A stretch of 64,000 nucleotides of DNA from Clostridium sp. AWRP (GTDB lineage: Bacteria > Bacillota > Clostridia > Clostridiales > Clostridiaceae), in contig NZ_CP029758.2 of the NCBI RefSeq assembly GCF_004006395.2, forward strand, positions 2,976,001 through 3,040,000. Direction: 5' to 3'. How positions within the stretch are numbered: position 1 is the stretch's first letter; each line of letters opens with the position of its first letter. Of the stretch, positions 25,799-35,287 are shown piece after piece. The notes below the pieces were generated by a model. The model did not search any database. It saw nothing but the letters and a program-made list of their open reading frames with translations, and was not told the DNA's origin. The position numbers and the translations under genes are program-made.

Positions 25799-26860
25799 AT
25801 GAAAGCATTACTTTTAGCTGGAGGCAAGGGCACTAGACTAAGGCCTTTGACAGACAAACTTCCAAAACCCATGGTTCCAATTATGGGTAAACCGCTTATA
25901 GAAAGAACTATACTAAAGTTAAAAGAATCTGGTGTTAGTGAAATTGTCATAAGCACCTGTTATAAATCTGATTATATTGAAAATTATTTAGGTGATGGTA
26001 AAAAATATGGATTAAAAATACATTATATCTCCGAAGACTTGCCTTTAGGTACAGGAGGTGCCATAAAAAATGCCGAAAGTTTCTTTGATGACACTTTTAT
26101 AATCATGAATTCAGACATAGTACATAATTTATGCTACTCTGATTTCATAAAATTTCATAGAGAAAAGAAAGCTTCTGTTTCCATAGCTATGACTGAAGTA
26201 AAAGATCCATCTCAGTATGGCGTTATAGAATTTGATGAAGACAACTATATAAAAGCTTTTAAAGAAAAACCTAAAGAAGGAGAAACCAACTCAAAATGGA
26301 TAAATGCAGGAGTATATATATTTGAGCCAGAAGTACTAAAAGAAATACCTGAAAAGGAGATTGTATCTATAGAAAAAGACACTTATCCCCTGATTTTGAA
26401 TAAAAGCTATAAAATGGCTGCCTACAAATACACCGACTACTGGATAGATATAGGCACAATAAAAAAATATATAAAAGCACATGTAGATATATTGTACAGC
26501 AACTGCAATAAACTTATGAAAACAAAAAATCTTACAAATAAGAGTAATATAATTTTTAAAAATAAAAGTGTCAAAATTCATCCCAGTGTTAAAATAATAG
26601 GACCTGTATTTATAGGTGAGGACTGTATCATTGAAGCAAACTCTCAGATAGGTCCTTATGTAGTTTTAGGTAATAATTGCCATATTGGTGTTTCCTGCAA
26701 TGTAAGCAAGAGTGTACTGTGGGATAGAATAAATGTACATGAAAATGTTAATCTGACAAATTCTGTGGTAGCTTCAGATTGCACTATAGAAAAATATTGC
26801 AACATAACTAATTCAGCCTATGTTTCAAACAATTATAATAATAATTTACTTGCAATATAA
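25799..26860 (+). CDS. Sugar-1-phosphate nucleotidyltransferase (GMPP-like)
   Basis: A 353-aa cytosolic enzyme. The N-terminal nucleotidyltransferase domain (residues 1-230) has LLLAGGKGTRLRPLT, the lysine in PKPMVPI, and the catalytic aspartate in IIMNSDIVHN. A C-terminal left-handed beta-helix of hexapeptide repeats (about 255-350) follows. This layout is that of mannose-1-phosphate guanylyltransferase/glucose-1-phosphate nucleotidyltransferases. It should make an NDP-sugar for the glycosyltransferase encoded 20 bases downstream. The RBS is AAGGAGG. Confidence 0.85.
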   Translation: MKALLLAGGKGTRLRPLTDKLPKPMVPIMGKPLIERTILKLKESGVSEIVISTCYKSDYIENYLGDGKKYGLKIHYISEDLPLGTGGAIKNAESFFDDTFIIMNSDIVHNLCYSDFIKFHREKKASVSIAMTEVKDPSQYGVIEFDEDNYIKAFKEKPKEGETNSKWINAGVYIFEPEVLKEIPEKEIVSIEKDTYPLILNKSYKMAAYKYTDYWIDIGTIKKYIKAHVDILYSNCNKLMKTKNLTNKSNIIFKNKSVKIHPSVKIIGPVFIGEDCIIEANSQIGPYVVLGNNCHIGVSCNVSKSVLWDRINVHENVNLTNSVVASDCTIEKYCNITNSAYVSNNYNNNLLAI

Positions 26861-26880
26861 AAACTTAAGAGGTGATATCA

Positions 26881-28041
26881 TTGAAAAAAAATATAGTATT
26901 TTTGAGTACCTATCCGCCACGTGCCTGTGGAATAGCTACTTTTACTGCCGATCTTGTGAAAAATTTGGGAAATAAATTTTCTTCTAATTCCTATAAAATA
27001 GCTGCTGTCAATGATGAAAATTATAAATATCCAAAGGAAGTATCCTTCACATTAAATCAATTTGACAAAAAATCCTATATTCATCTTGCTAATATGCTAA
27101 ATAATTCCGATACTAATTTAGTTGCATTAGAACATGAATATGGAATATATGGCGGGGACTGCGGAGAATATATATTAGATTTTGTAAATAATTTAAATAT
27201 TCCATTTATAACTACGTTTCATACCATACTTTCAATGCCTTCTGAGAAACAAAAATTTATACTCAAAACTCTAGGTAATAAGAGCCAGAAAGTCATTACT
27301 ATGGGAAAAAGTTCTATAAAAATTTTGATGAACACATATAATATTCCTGAAAACAAAATCATACTTATTCCTCATGGAGTCCCGGATATTGTTGTAGAAG
27401 ATAGAAATTGTTTAAAAGAAAAACTAGGATACAAAGATAGAAGCATAGTAAGTACTTTTGGACTTCTAAGTCCTGGAAAGGGCATTGAATATGCTATAGA
27501 ATCTATTTCAAAAGTAGCAAAGAAACATCCTGAAGTTCTTTATCTTGTGTTAGGTCAAACTCATCCTTGTGTAAAAAAGGAACAAGGTGAAAGTTATAGA
27601 AATAGACTTAAGAATTTAGTATCACAATTTGATATTAAGAACAATGTACAATTCGTAAACAAATATCTTACAAAAAAAGAAATAGTGCAATACCTAACTT
27701 TATCTGATATATACATGACTCCCTATTTAGGTAAAGAACAGGCTGTAAGTGGTACTTTGGCCTATGCAGCAGGCTATGGTAGAGTTATTGTTTCTACTCC
27801 TTATAGGTATGCACAAGAAATGCTAAGCAAAAATAGAGGAATTCTCGCAAAGTTTAAAGATGCAGATTCACTGGCAAAGGCTGTAAATTTCTTATTAGAT
27901 AACCCTATTAAACGGCGTAATATGGAAAATTCGACCATGAAGTTAGGCATAAAAATGAGATGGCCTTCTGTTGCAGCACAATATGAAAATCTATTTGCTT
28001 CTGTTATAAAAAGCAGTGAAATTGCAACTCAGGTGGTGTAA
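26881..28041 (+). CDS. Glycosyltransferase family 4 (GT-B fold)
   Basis: A 386-aa cytosolic glycosyltransferase. The N-terminal donor/acceptor domain begins FLSTYPPRACGIATFTADL and the C-terminal Glycos_transf_1 domain has TFGLLSPGKGIEYAI and the EQAVSGTLAYAAGYGRVIVS substrate loop. The TTG at 26881 is preferred as start because AGAGGTG lies 8 bases upstream; an upstream GTG overlaps that site. Middle gene of a three-gene operon with the nucleotidyltransferase and an alpha/alpha-barrel protein. Sugar and acceptor unknown; related proteins often work on mannosides. Confidence 0.85.
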   Translation: MKKNIVFLSTYPPRACGIATFTADLVKNLGNKFSSNSYKIAAVNDENYKYPKEVSFTLNQFDKKSYIHLANMLNNSDTNLVALEHEYGIYGGDCGEYILDFVNNLNIPFITTFHTILSMPSEKQKFILKTLGNKSQKVITMGKSSIKILMNTYNIPENKIILIPHGVPDIVVEDRNCLKEKLGYKDRSIVSTFGLLSPGKGIEYAIESISKVAKKHPEVLYLVLGQTHPCVKKEQGESYRNRLKNLVSQFDIKNNVQFVNKYLTKKEIVQYLTLSDIYMTPYLGKEQAVSGTLAYAAGYGRVIVSTPYRYAQEMLSKNRGILAKFKDADSLAKAVNFLLDNPIKRRNMENSTMKLGIKMRWPSVAAQYENLFASVIKSSEIATQVV

Positions 28042-28044
28042 TAT

Positions 28045-29112
28045 ATGATTACCTTTGAAGAAAAAGATTGTACGCCCCTTTTTATCATGACTGATGATAC
28101 CGGAATGATACAGCACAGTGTATTTTCAGTTCCAGATCCGAACTCAGGATACACTACAGATGATAATGCAAGAGCTCTCATTACAGCTGTAATGCTGTAT
28201 GAAAAATTCAAAAGTGAAAAGTATATAAAATTAATCTTTACATACACTTCATTTTTACTCTATGCTCAAAATAAAAGGGGAACCTTTAAAAATTTTATGG
28301 ATTACAATAGAAATTTCATTGAAGAGGAAGGCTCTGAAGATTGTTTTGGAAGATGCCTGTGGTCACTAGGATATATGTTCCAATCAAAAACTATTCCATC
28401 CTCTATAAAACATGCAGCTGAAAATATGATATCAAAAGCCTTACCCAATGTAAAATCATTGTCTTACATTCACAGTAAAGCTTACTGCCTTTTGGGACTA
28501 AACTTTATTTACAGCGAACTTTTAGAAACCAGTTCTACATTTAAAATTTCAAAGCATACTGTAAAAGAAGATATAACTATGCTTTCAGATTCTCTTGTAG
28601 AAAATTTTAAATGTTACAGTAGTGATTCCTGGAAGTGGTTTGAAAATAATCTCACTTATGCTAATGGCATATTTCCCTGGTGCCTTTTAAAAAGCAGCAA
28701 TACATTAAATAGTAAGGAATATTTAAATATTGCTCTAGAGGCTTTAAATTTTTTAGAACAACATTGTTTTAGAAAAGGTTATTTCAAACCTATAGGAAAC
28801 AATACCTGGTTTAAAAAGGGAGATTCTCACCCGTCTGAATTTGATGAACAGCCTTTAGAAGCCTGCGGAACAGCCCTCATGTATATGGAAGCTTACAAAT
28901 TACTTAAAGACGCAAAATACTTGGATAAAGCAAAATTATGTTATGAATGGTTTTTAGGTAAAAATTCCGCCAAAAAATCACTTGTAGATAGTTTTACAAG
29001 AGGAGGCATGGATGGAATAATGGAAAATGAAGTAAATTCAAATCAAGGAGCTGAAAGTATCATAGCAAAAATACTAACAGAGCTCCTTCTCTCAAAATAT
29101 ATAGACTTCTAA
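28045..29112 (+). CDS. Alpha/alpha-barrel glycosidase-like protein, partner of GT4
   Basis: A 355-aa protein with an all-helical six-hairpin glycosidase-like pattern. Conserved acidic motifs are TDDTGMIQHS, YTTDDNARALI, NGIFPWCL and SEFDEQPLEACG. Such proteins are regularly found next to GT4 genes and are sometimes misannotated as delta-aminolevulinate dehydratase. Function unproven: probably a glycosidase or phosphorylase that processes the same oligosaccharide. It starts 3 bases after the GT4 stop. Followed by a perfect terminator. Confidence 0.7.
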   Translation: MITFEEKDCTPLFIMTDDTGMIQHSVFSVPDPNSGYTTDDNARALITAVMLYEKFKSEKYIKLIFTYTSFLLYAQNKRGTFKNFMDYNRNFIEEEGSEDCFGRCLWSLGYMFQSKTIPSSIKHAAENMISKALPNVKSLSYIHSKAYCLLGLNFIYSELLETSSTFKISKHTVKEDITMLSDSLVENFKCYSSDSWKWFENNLTYANGIFPWCLLKSSNTLNSKEYLNIALEALNFLEQHCFRKGYFKPIGNNTWFKKGDSHPSEFDEQPLEACGTALMYMEAYKLLKDAKYLDKAKLCYEWFLGKNSAKKSLVDSFTRGGMDGIMENEVNSNQGAESIIAKILTELLLSKYIDF

Positions 29113-29155
29113 GTAAAAAATCAACTTATATTGCGTATAAGTTGATTTTTTACTT
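29111..29155. terminator. Perfect bidirectional terminator
   Basis: 20-bp perfect stem (29111-29130 / 29136-29155) with a 5-base loop, A tract before and T tract after, between convergent genes. The core AAAATCAACTTATA is shared with hairpin C at 20418. Confidence 0.9.
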
Positions 29156-29162
29156 ATATTCC

Positions 29163-30254
29163 TTATTTATATTGCTTTCCTAATTCATCTGCAGCAAGTA
29201 TAGCAGAATATACGTCCTCCTTTGTAACTTCAAATGGCATATTATGCATAGTGTCATTTTCAGCACAGGAAATTTCAGCTACTTTCATTATGTCTTCATT
29301 ATTTACTTTCTTAATACCCAAATCATTTAATGTAATTGGAAGACCAACCTGCAAGCAAAAATCTATAACCTCTTCTATTTCTTCCATAGGACTGTTTTCA
29401 AGCATCAATTGAACTAAAGCTCCAAAAGCAACTTTTTCTCCATGATATAATCCATGACATTCCTTAAGTACTGTAAATCCATTATGAATAGCATGGGCAG
29501 CTGCAAGTCCACTGCTTTCAAATCCAACTCCACTTAAATAGGTATTTGCCTCAATTATATTTTCCACAGCTTTAGTTGGGACTTTATTTATAACCGCCAT
29601 TTTAGCTTTGAGACCATCTTCTAAAAGCGTATCATAGCATAACTTTGAAAGTGCAAAAGCAGCTTTTGTAGCCTTTCCGCCTGACATAGTAACAGCCCCT
29701 GATTTGACACAAGCCCTTGCTTCAAAATAAGTAGCTAATGCATCTCCCATACCCGAAACTAAAAGTCTTACAGGTGCTTTTGCAACTATAGATGAGTCTA
29801 CCAGTACAAGATCTGGATTTTTAGGAAGCGCCAGATATTCACTAAATACCCCTTCATCTGTATATATTACAGAAAGTGCACTACATGGAGCATCTGTTGC
29901 TGCTATAGTTGGAACTATTACAACTGGTATTTTGGCATAATATGCTACAGCTTTTGCTGTATCAAATATTTTTCCTCCTCCTATACCAATTACAACATTA
30001 TTTCTATTTTCTTTTAATTTTTTACACAATCTATCTATTTCATTCTTGGAACATTCTCCATTAAAAGCTTCAAATGCTAACGAAGAATCCTTTCCTTTAA
30101 AACTTTCTTCTATTGTACCTCTTGTTCTCTTAATTCCATTTTCACTAGCTATGATAAAAAAACTATTTCCAAGATTTTCAACGTAGTTAGATATATTTTT
30201 AAGTTCGCCGTTTCCCTGTACATATTTTCCCGTAGAAATAATAATTCTTGACAT
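29163..30254 (-). CDS. gldA: Glycerol dehydrogenase
   Basis: A 363-aa iron-containing/type III alcohol dehydrogenase-family enzyme, NAD-dependent. The nucleotide-binding GGGKIFDTAKAVA, the GldA signature VVIVPTIAATDAPCSALSVIY, and metal ligands D (GMGDALATY) and two histidines (AHAIHNG, CHGLYHGEK) are present. Converts glycerol to dihydroxyacetone. Length matches the family. Monocistronic; a hairpin terminator separates it from the SDR gene downstream. Confidence 0.93.
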   Translation of the reverse strand: MSRIIISTGKYVQGNGELKNISNYVENLGNSFFIIASENGIKRTRGTIEESFKGKDSSLAFEAFNGECSKNEIDRLCKKLKENRNNVVIGIGGGKIFDTAKAVAYYAKIPVVIVPTIAATDAPCSALSVIYTDEGVFSEYLALPKNPDLVLVDSSIVAKAPVRLLVSGMGDALATYFEARACVKSGAVTMSGGKATKAAFALSKLCYDTLLEDGLKAKMAVINKVPTKAVENIIEANTYLSGVGFESSGLAAAHAIHNGFTVLKECHGLYHGEKVAFGALVQLMLENSPMEEIEEVIDFCLQVGLPITLNDLGIKKVNNEDIMKVAEISCAENDTMHNMPFEVTKEDVYSAILAADELGKQYK

Positions 30255-30335
30255 CTTTAACCACTCCTAATCTTAGTTATTTTTTTAACAAAATACACCT
30301 GTATTATAACATTAAACCTTCTGTTATAAAAGTTA

Positions 30336-30372
30336 AAAATATCCACAAATATATTATATTTGTGGATATTTT
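30336..30372 (-). terminator. Terminator between SDR and gldA regions
   Basis: 15-bp perfect stem (AAAATATCCACAAAT / ATTTGTGGATATTTT) with a 7-base loop, lying directly after the stop of the minus-strand SDR gene; T-rich on the minus strand. Confidence 0.8.
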
Positions 30373-30373
30373 A

Positions 30374-31069
30374 CTACTTTCTCTTTATTCTATGCTTCTG
30401 AGGTTTTAAAGTAAGTTCTGTTACTACCAAGTTAGAAGGTTCCTCAAGTACCCATTCCACTACATCTGCTATATATTTACAATTTATATAAAAGTCTTCG
30501 CTGCTATCATCTTCACTGAAATTTGCATTTCTATAGAAATTTGATTTCGTCATATCTGGATGTATTGTTATTATTTTTACACCTGTTTTTCTCACTTCAC
30601 TAAAAAGGCTTTCAGAGAAATGAGTTAACCCTGCTTTTGTAGCAGAATAAGCACAGCCATAAGTACTTATCTCCTTTGCCGTAACTGATGATATATTTAT
30701 TATAATTCCTTTATTTTTCTTAAGCTGCCTCATCAGTATACTACTGAGTACCATAGGTACTTCTAAATTCACTGTTATCATTTCATGTATCTTTCTAGGA
30801 TTTAATTCTTCATGTGGGCCAAAATATCCTACTCCACTATTATTCACAAGTAAAAATATTTCATCTTTGGCCTTTATTTCATCTATTCTCTGGAAGAATT
30901 TATTTGTATTTGTTATATCACAAATTTCTCTTATAAAATTGGGGCTATCAAATTCTACCTTGCAAAAATCTCTACCAAATCCATAAACCTTATAACCCAT
31001 ATTCAGCAGTTTCTGAGCTATTTCAAATCCTATACCTGAAGAAGCTCCCGTTACAATTGCCGTTTTCAT
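30374..31069 (-). CDS. Short-chain dehydrogenase/reductase
   Basis: A 231-aa classical SDR: cofactor loop TGASSGIG (residues 8-15), NNSGVG, catalytic Ser in INISSVT and the YSATK active-site motif. Probably NADP-dependent oxidoreductase; substrate not evident. It lies 32 bases downstream of splB on the same strand and may be cotranscribed with the spore-repair cluster. Confidence 0.88.
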   Translation of the reverse strand: MKTAIVTGASSGIGFEIAQKLLNMGYKVYGFGRDFCKVEFDSPNFIREICDITNTNKFFQRIDEIKAKDEIFLLVNNSGVGYFGPHEELNPRKIHEMITVNLEVPMVLSSILMRQLKKNKGIIINISSVTAKEISTYGCAYSATKAGLTHFSESLFSEVRKTGVKIITIHPDMTKSNFYRNANFSEDDSSEDFYINCKYIADVVEWVLEEPSNLVVTELTLKPQKHRIKRK

Positions 31070-31101
31070 CCTTACACCTTCTCTATAATTTTGTATTGTT
31101 T

Positions 31102-32115
31102 TTATTGTACAAACACTTTAGATTTTTTAACATATTTGCAAACCAGATCATATACAAAATTCACCAAAAGCTTATGGTGCTGTTCTGAATAACTGCAGGT
31201 TCCATCTTCATTTTTAAATGGATACGCCAGTAATAGCGATTGTGGATTCATTTTCTCCATGTTCTTCAAATAATCCTTTCCAATTCTAAATACACCAATG
31301 CTCACATCCTGTATATTTTCTTCCGGAATAACCCTGAATGTACCTTCTATACAATCTTTATAATACTTTTCCCAATTATGTACATATAACAGTGGATCAA
31401 AACAAACTCTCACCTTCCATCCTCTATCTACAGCACTTTTAATACTATTCAATCTGAGCTTAAAACTTGGAGCACTCATTTCATATTTCCTGCAAATTTC
31501 TTCCGGTGAAAGAGTCCATGCAAGTATCACATTATCCTGCGGTACTACATCTTCTATACTTTTGAAATTGGAACTTTTAGTTCTTACCTCTATTTTTAAA
31601 TTATTATGATTTTCTGCAAACTGTATCCATTTTCTAACAAAACCTGTTATATTTTCAAAGGCCATAAGATCCGTATCGTAAGATATACATAAATAAACGG
31701 AGTGCTTTTTTAGAATACACTCCACCTGTTTGAAAACATCTTCCAAATTCACAAATAGAACTATATTTGCAGAAGAATAAACTCCTTGCAAATAACAATA
31801 CTCACAATTATACAAGCAATTCATAATAGATGAAGTATAATAAAAATGTTCGTTTCCAAAATCATCACATACTCTTGCACCTTCGTAAATTAAGTTTCCG
31901 TCATTTCGTGCAAGTATTAGTTTAGGAGACTTTTTTTGCACCAGAAAATCTTGATTGTGTCTACAAAATACATCTTTATAATGATTTATTTTTATAACAT
32001 CGGATTTTTTAAACTTAGACAGTATCCTCTTTGTATTTTTATTTTCAATAACCCCTTTTTCCACATAAATATGAGAAAAACTACATAAGTTCAAGCTGCT
32101 GTACAAGTTTTTCAA
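31102..32115 (-). CDS. splB: Spore photoproduct lyase
   Basis: A 337-aa radical-SAM enzyme that reverses the thymine dimer 'spore photoproduct' during germination. The cluster motif C100-x3-C104-x2-C107 (CLYNCEYCYLQG) and a candidate catalytic cysteine C142 (YLCISYDTD) are at the positions expected from Bacillus SplB, and the length matches. I chose the TTG at 32115, which has GAGGA at good spacing; the gene overlaps the end of the nucleosidase gene by 35 bases. The family uses S-adenosylmethionine. Confidence 0.9.
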   Translation of the reverse strand: MKNLYSSLNLCSFSHIYVEKGVIENKNTKRILSKFKKSDVIKINHYKDVFCRHNQDFLVQKKSPKLILARNDGNLIYEGARVCDDFGNEHFYYTSSIMNCLYNCEYCYLQGVYSSANIVLFVNLEDVFKQVECILKKHSVYLCISYDTDLMAFENITGFVRKWIQFAENHNNLKIEVRTKSSNFKSIEDVVPQDNVILAWTLSPEEICRKYEMSAPSFKLRLNSIKSAVDRGWKVRVCFDPLLYVHNWEKYYKDCIEGTFRVIPEENIQDVSIGVFRIGKDYLKNMEKMNPQSLLLAYPFKNEDGTCSYSEQHHKLLVNFVYDLVCKYVKKSKVFVQ

Positions 32116-32914
32116 AATACATCTTCCTCTCATATTTAGTCTTACAGTAAATCTGTGTAAAGGGCTCAAGAGCTAGGATTAAGTTATCATTTCTAACCTT
32201 ATATCCTTTAGCTAACTTCCTTAACTGATGCTGCATAGAAACAGATAAATTAAAATTGCATACTATTTCATTTATATAGTTCATATCCTTTTCATCCAAT
32301 ATATCCTTAGGTTTTGCACATTCGTGTTCGATATCCTGTATCCAACTACATATTTCATCTGACTGTTCAAAAATTAATTCAGTAACCTTTTCTGAAGTTA
32401 CATTTGTTCCATCCAAATAGTCAGATACTATCTTCAAAGAATAAATTCTATGGGGCGGCATAAATATAGATACCGCTTGAAAAAAAGCAGCCCCTTCCAT
32501 GTCTACAATGTCCCCTCTTATTTTTTCTAGATCATTTTTATCTAATATTTTTGCAAAACTTTCCAAACATGCCTCTTTAAAAGGATGTTTAAATATCATG
32601 TCAGGATAAAAATCCTTATCCGTAATGTTATCAATTATTTTATTACAAAGTACTGATGTGCCAATTTTAAAAGTTCTATCTTTACTTCCACAAACGCCTA
32701 TATCTATAAAGGTATCGTATTGATCAGCTTCAAATTTAGCTATAATATATGCACAAGCAGAAGCCATATTTATTGCTCCAGTTTTACTTACTATAAGTAC
32801 AATTTCTTCATTTTTAAAAACTTGAAATTTATTTACGGAATTATCCCTTTTTAAATCAAACCTTTCTATAAATGGCTTTGCCTCACAATGTAATGCTGTT
32901 ACTATAAAAACCAT
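32081..32914 (-). CDS. Nucleoside phosphorylase/MTAN-like protein of the spore-repair cluster
   Basis: A 277-aa protein of the PNP/MTA-SAH nucleosidase superfamily: N-terminal VTALHCEAKPFIERF, DIGVCGSKD and the active-site segment DIVDMEGAAFFQAV followed by SDYLDG. The last 60 residues are an extra helical extension. Next to splB, it probably clears SAM-derived nucleosides or salvages 5'-deoxyadenosine/methylthioadenosine. This pairing with splB is seen in other clostridia as far as I recall. First gene of the overlapping pair. Confidence 0.8.
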   Translation of the reverse strand: MVFIVTALHCEAKPFIERFDLKRDNSVNKFQVFKNEEIVLIVSKTGAINMASACAYIIAKFEADQYDTFIDIGVCGSKDRTFKIGTSVLCNKIIDNITDKDFYPDMIFKHPFKEACLESFAKILDKNDLEKIRGDIVDMEGAAFFQAVSIFMPPHRIYSLKIVSDYLDGTNVTSEKVTELIFEQSDEICSWIQDIEHECAKPKDILDEKDMNYINEIVCNFNLSVSMQHQLRKLAKGYKVRNDNLILALEPFTQIYCKTKYERKMYFEKLVQQLELM

Positions 32915-32988
32915 ATTTGCCTCCCTGTTGCCACTGTATTTATAAATAATTATACTTTAAATATACACTGAAGTGTATTAAATATCTA

Positions 32989-33579
32989 TTACTTTATCCC
33001 CCTGCATAAGTACCTTTTTATTTTATAGTTCCAATCTTCATAAACTTCGCCATAGTCTTCTTTTACAAATTCTAAAAATTCATCTAGTACTCCCAATTTA
33101 TCTAATCCTTTCATTAAATGTCTTGGATAATCGCAGCATTTGGAATAATTATTTTTAGGATCTATTACTTTTATGGAAGAATCTTTACATAAATATAAGT
33201 CCTTACACCTTATATCCAGTTTAGTAAACTTGAGTTTCTGAAACTCTTTAATAAGATTAATAATGTTCTTTGCAACTTTTTCATTTAACCCATTTTGTTT
33301 AATGTAATAATCAAGTCTCTCTCCTTTTGCATAACTTCTCACAATATAATAAAGTCCATGACAATATATTTTAGGAAAATACTTGCTCTTACTAGTTTTT
33401 TGTAATATGTTATATTCACTTCTGCAAACATATTTGCTTTTAAATATTTTAATCACTTTACTATTATCTTCTAATAAATAAACAATTCCATTATGCCCAC
33501 ATCCTAAAAAATTTGCCCTCCTAAGCATGTTTTCAGCTGCATTATCTAATTGAATATAATATCCATCTCTTTTCTTCAT
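32989..33579 (-). CDS. Small protein-kinase-like protein
   Basis: A 196-aa protein with a reduced eukaryotic-type kinase fold. The glycine-rich loop LGCGHNGIVYLL (residues 25-36), putative ATP lysine in KVIKIFKSK, catalytic-loop-like LDIRCKDLYL and metal-binding IDP in place of DFG are visible. The HRD aspartate is partly conserved (DIRCKDL). It resembles the short Bud32/RIO-like kinases of Firmicutes. It lies 74 bases upstream of the nucleosidase/splB pair on the same strand. Activity not certain. Confidence 0.7.
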   Translation of the reverse strand: MKKRDGYYIQLDNAAENMLRRANFLGCGHNGIVYLLEDNSKVIKIFKSKYVCRSEYNILQKTSKSKYFPKIYCHGLYYIVRSYAKGERLDYYIKQNGLNEKVAKNIINLIKEFQKLKFTKLDIRCKDLYLCKDSSIKVIDPKNNYSKCCDYPRHLMKGLDKLGVLDEFLEFVKEDYGEVYEDWNYKIKRYLCRGIK

Positions 33580-33680
33580 AAATATACCTTTCTATATTGT
33601 TCTTAGTATATTGTATGAAACTATATTTTGTAACATGAGTATTTAAAATCAAGTATCTTACGATAATATATAATATTTTT

Positions 33681-35129
33681 TTACCTGATTTTAAAGCCTT
33701 TTGGAAAAAGCAATCCAAATAAGAAAGAAATCAAATTTATTCCAATAACACATATAAATAAAAGATGTAACCCTGAAATCAAAGATTCCTTTATCATTTG
33801 AAGTGAAACACCACTATTTGAAATGGATGAAGAATAAAGATTGCTTGGATTTATACCTTTAATTCCTATATTTTGAAAATACTTTATTATATTTAAATTA
33901 AATATAGTGCCGAATATGCTCACGCCTATAGTTTGTCCTAAATTTCGAAGAAGAATATTTGATGCCGTAGCTGCTCCTCTCATAGCATAATCTACAGAAT
34001 CTTGCACCACTATAGTGACAATTGTAAAAGTACCTCCAAACCCAAAACCCATTATAGAAATACACAATATAATCCAAGGTAATGTTGAACCTACACTAAA
34101 AGTCAATAAAATAAAACTGGAAAGCAACAATATAATGGAACATATTAAAATTATACTTTTTTCCTTATATATAGTCAGCCATTTTGAAAGAACTATAGAA
34201 GATATAAGCCAGGTAAATGACATAGGGGCAATACAAATACCTGAAACAGTTGCTCCAAATCCAAGCACATTTTGAATATAAATTGGCATATATACATCAA
34301 TTGCGATTAGCGAAGCTGATACTAAAAAGCCTATTATACTGACAATTATGTTGACTCTTGTAAATATTCTAAAAGGCATAATAGGTTCCTCTGACTTTTT
34401 TTCCACAAAATAAAATACAAACATAAGTACTAAAGCTGTACCTATGCATATAACTGGGTAAAGCAGGTCAGAAGAACTTTTTTTCCCCACACTTAAAAAT
34501 CCATACAGAATAAGTACTATAGAGGTAGTTAAAACCAGGGTTCCCATGTGATCTATTCTTACTTTTCTCTTCTTAAAATTCTCCTTTAAATTATTTTTAA
34601 GAAGCACTATAGAAATTATTCCGAAAGGTATATTTATAAAAAATATCCAGTGCCAGGAGAGTGTGTCTATTAGAAAGCCTCCTAAGAAAGGACCAAGTAG
34701 ACTGGCAATTCCCCATACTGTACCTACCCATCCTTGAATCTTTGCCCTTTCAGAAGCAGCAAATAAATCTCCAACTATAGTATATGTTACTGTAAATATT
34801 GAACCTGCACCTATTCCTTGAAGAGCACGAAAAGCTATAAGTGAATACATATTCATAGATATTCCACATAAAAAACTTCCTAATAAAAATATTGATATTC
34901 CCACAATTAGGGTATTTTTTCTTCCGTATAAATCTGACAATTTACCATATATAGGCGTAGTTATAGTAGAAGTAAGTAAGTACATAGAAAATATCCAGCT
35001 CATTAATTCAAACCCATTTAAGCTTTTCACAATAGTTGGAATAGCCGTAGTTACAACAGTTCCTTCTACTGCACCAAGAAATGTAGCTAGCATTATTGCA
35101 ATTATTATATTTCTGTTTTTTGACTCCAT
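33681..35129 (-). CDS. MFS multidrug exporter, DHA2 (EmrB/QacA) family
   Basis: A 482-aa protein with 14 predicted membrane helices. Motif A is GKLSDLYGRKNTL near residue 62, and antiporter motif C is GPFLGGFLID. The N terminus VEGTVVTTAIPTIV is that of DHA2 exporters. Proton-driven drug efflux is likely. Monocistronic; repeat element E lies just upstream of its start. Confidence 0.9.
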   Translation of the reverse strand: MESKNRNIIIAIMLATFLGAVEGTVVTTAIPTIVKSLNGFELMSWIFSMYLLTSTITTPIYGKLSDLYGRKNTLIVGISIFLLGSFLCGISMNMYSLIAFRALQGIGAGSIFTVTYTIVGDLFAASERAKIQGWVGTVWGIASLLGPFLGGFLIDTLSWHWIFFINIPFGIISIVLLKNNLKENFKKRKVRIDHMGTLVLTTSIVLILYGFLSVGKKSSSDLLYPVICIGTALVLMFVFYFVEKKSEEPIMPFRIFTRVNIIVSIIGFLVSASLIAIDVYMPIYIQNVLGFGATVSGICIAPMSFTWLISSIVLSKWLTIYKEKSIILICSIILLLSSFILLTFSVGSTLPWIILCISIMGFGFGGTFTIVTIVVQDSVDYAMRGAATASNILLRNLGQTIGVSIFGTIFNLNIIKYFQNIGIKGINPSNLYSSSISNSGVSLQMIKESLISGLHLLFICVIGINLISFLFGLLFPKGFKIR

Positions 35130-35190
35130 ATTAAATCACATCCTTTAGTAAGTACCGAAATTTGTCCTTAAAAAAACCTCAGGTTTATTA

Positions 35191-35252
35191 GGCATTTTCA
35201 AAGAAATAAAATATTCGTCGCATCTTTGACTTGTTATTTTCTTTCAAATGCC
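35191..35252. repeat. Solo TIR element E (MITE-like)
   Basis: A 62-bp palindrome GGCATTTTCAAAGAAATAAA ... TTATTTTCTTTCAAATGCC. On the reverse strand it matches the left 46 bp of element D followed directly by D's right end, as if the core had been deleted (or D is E plus an insertion). Further outer pairing (AAACCTCAGG / CCTGAAGTTT) extends it to about 35176-35270. Confidence 0.75.
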
Positions 35253-35287
35253 TTATAGTCCTGAAGTTTAATTCAATATCCTTTTTT

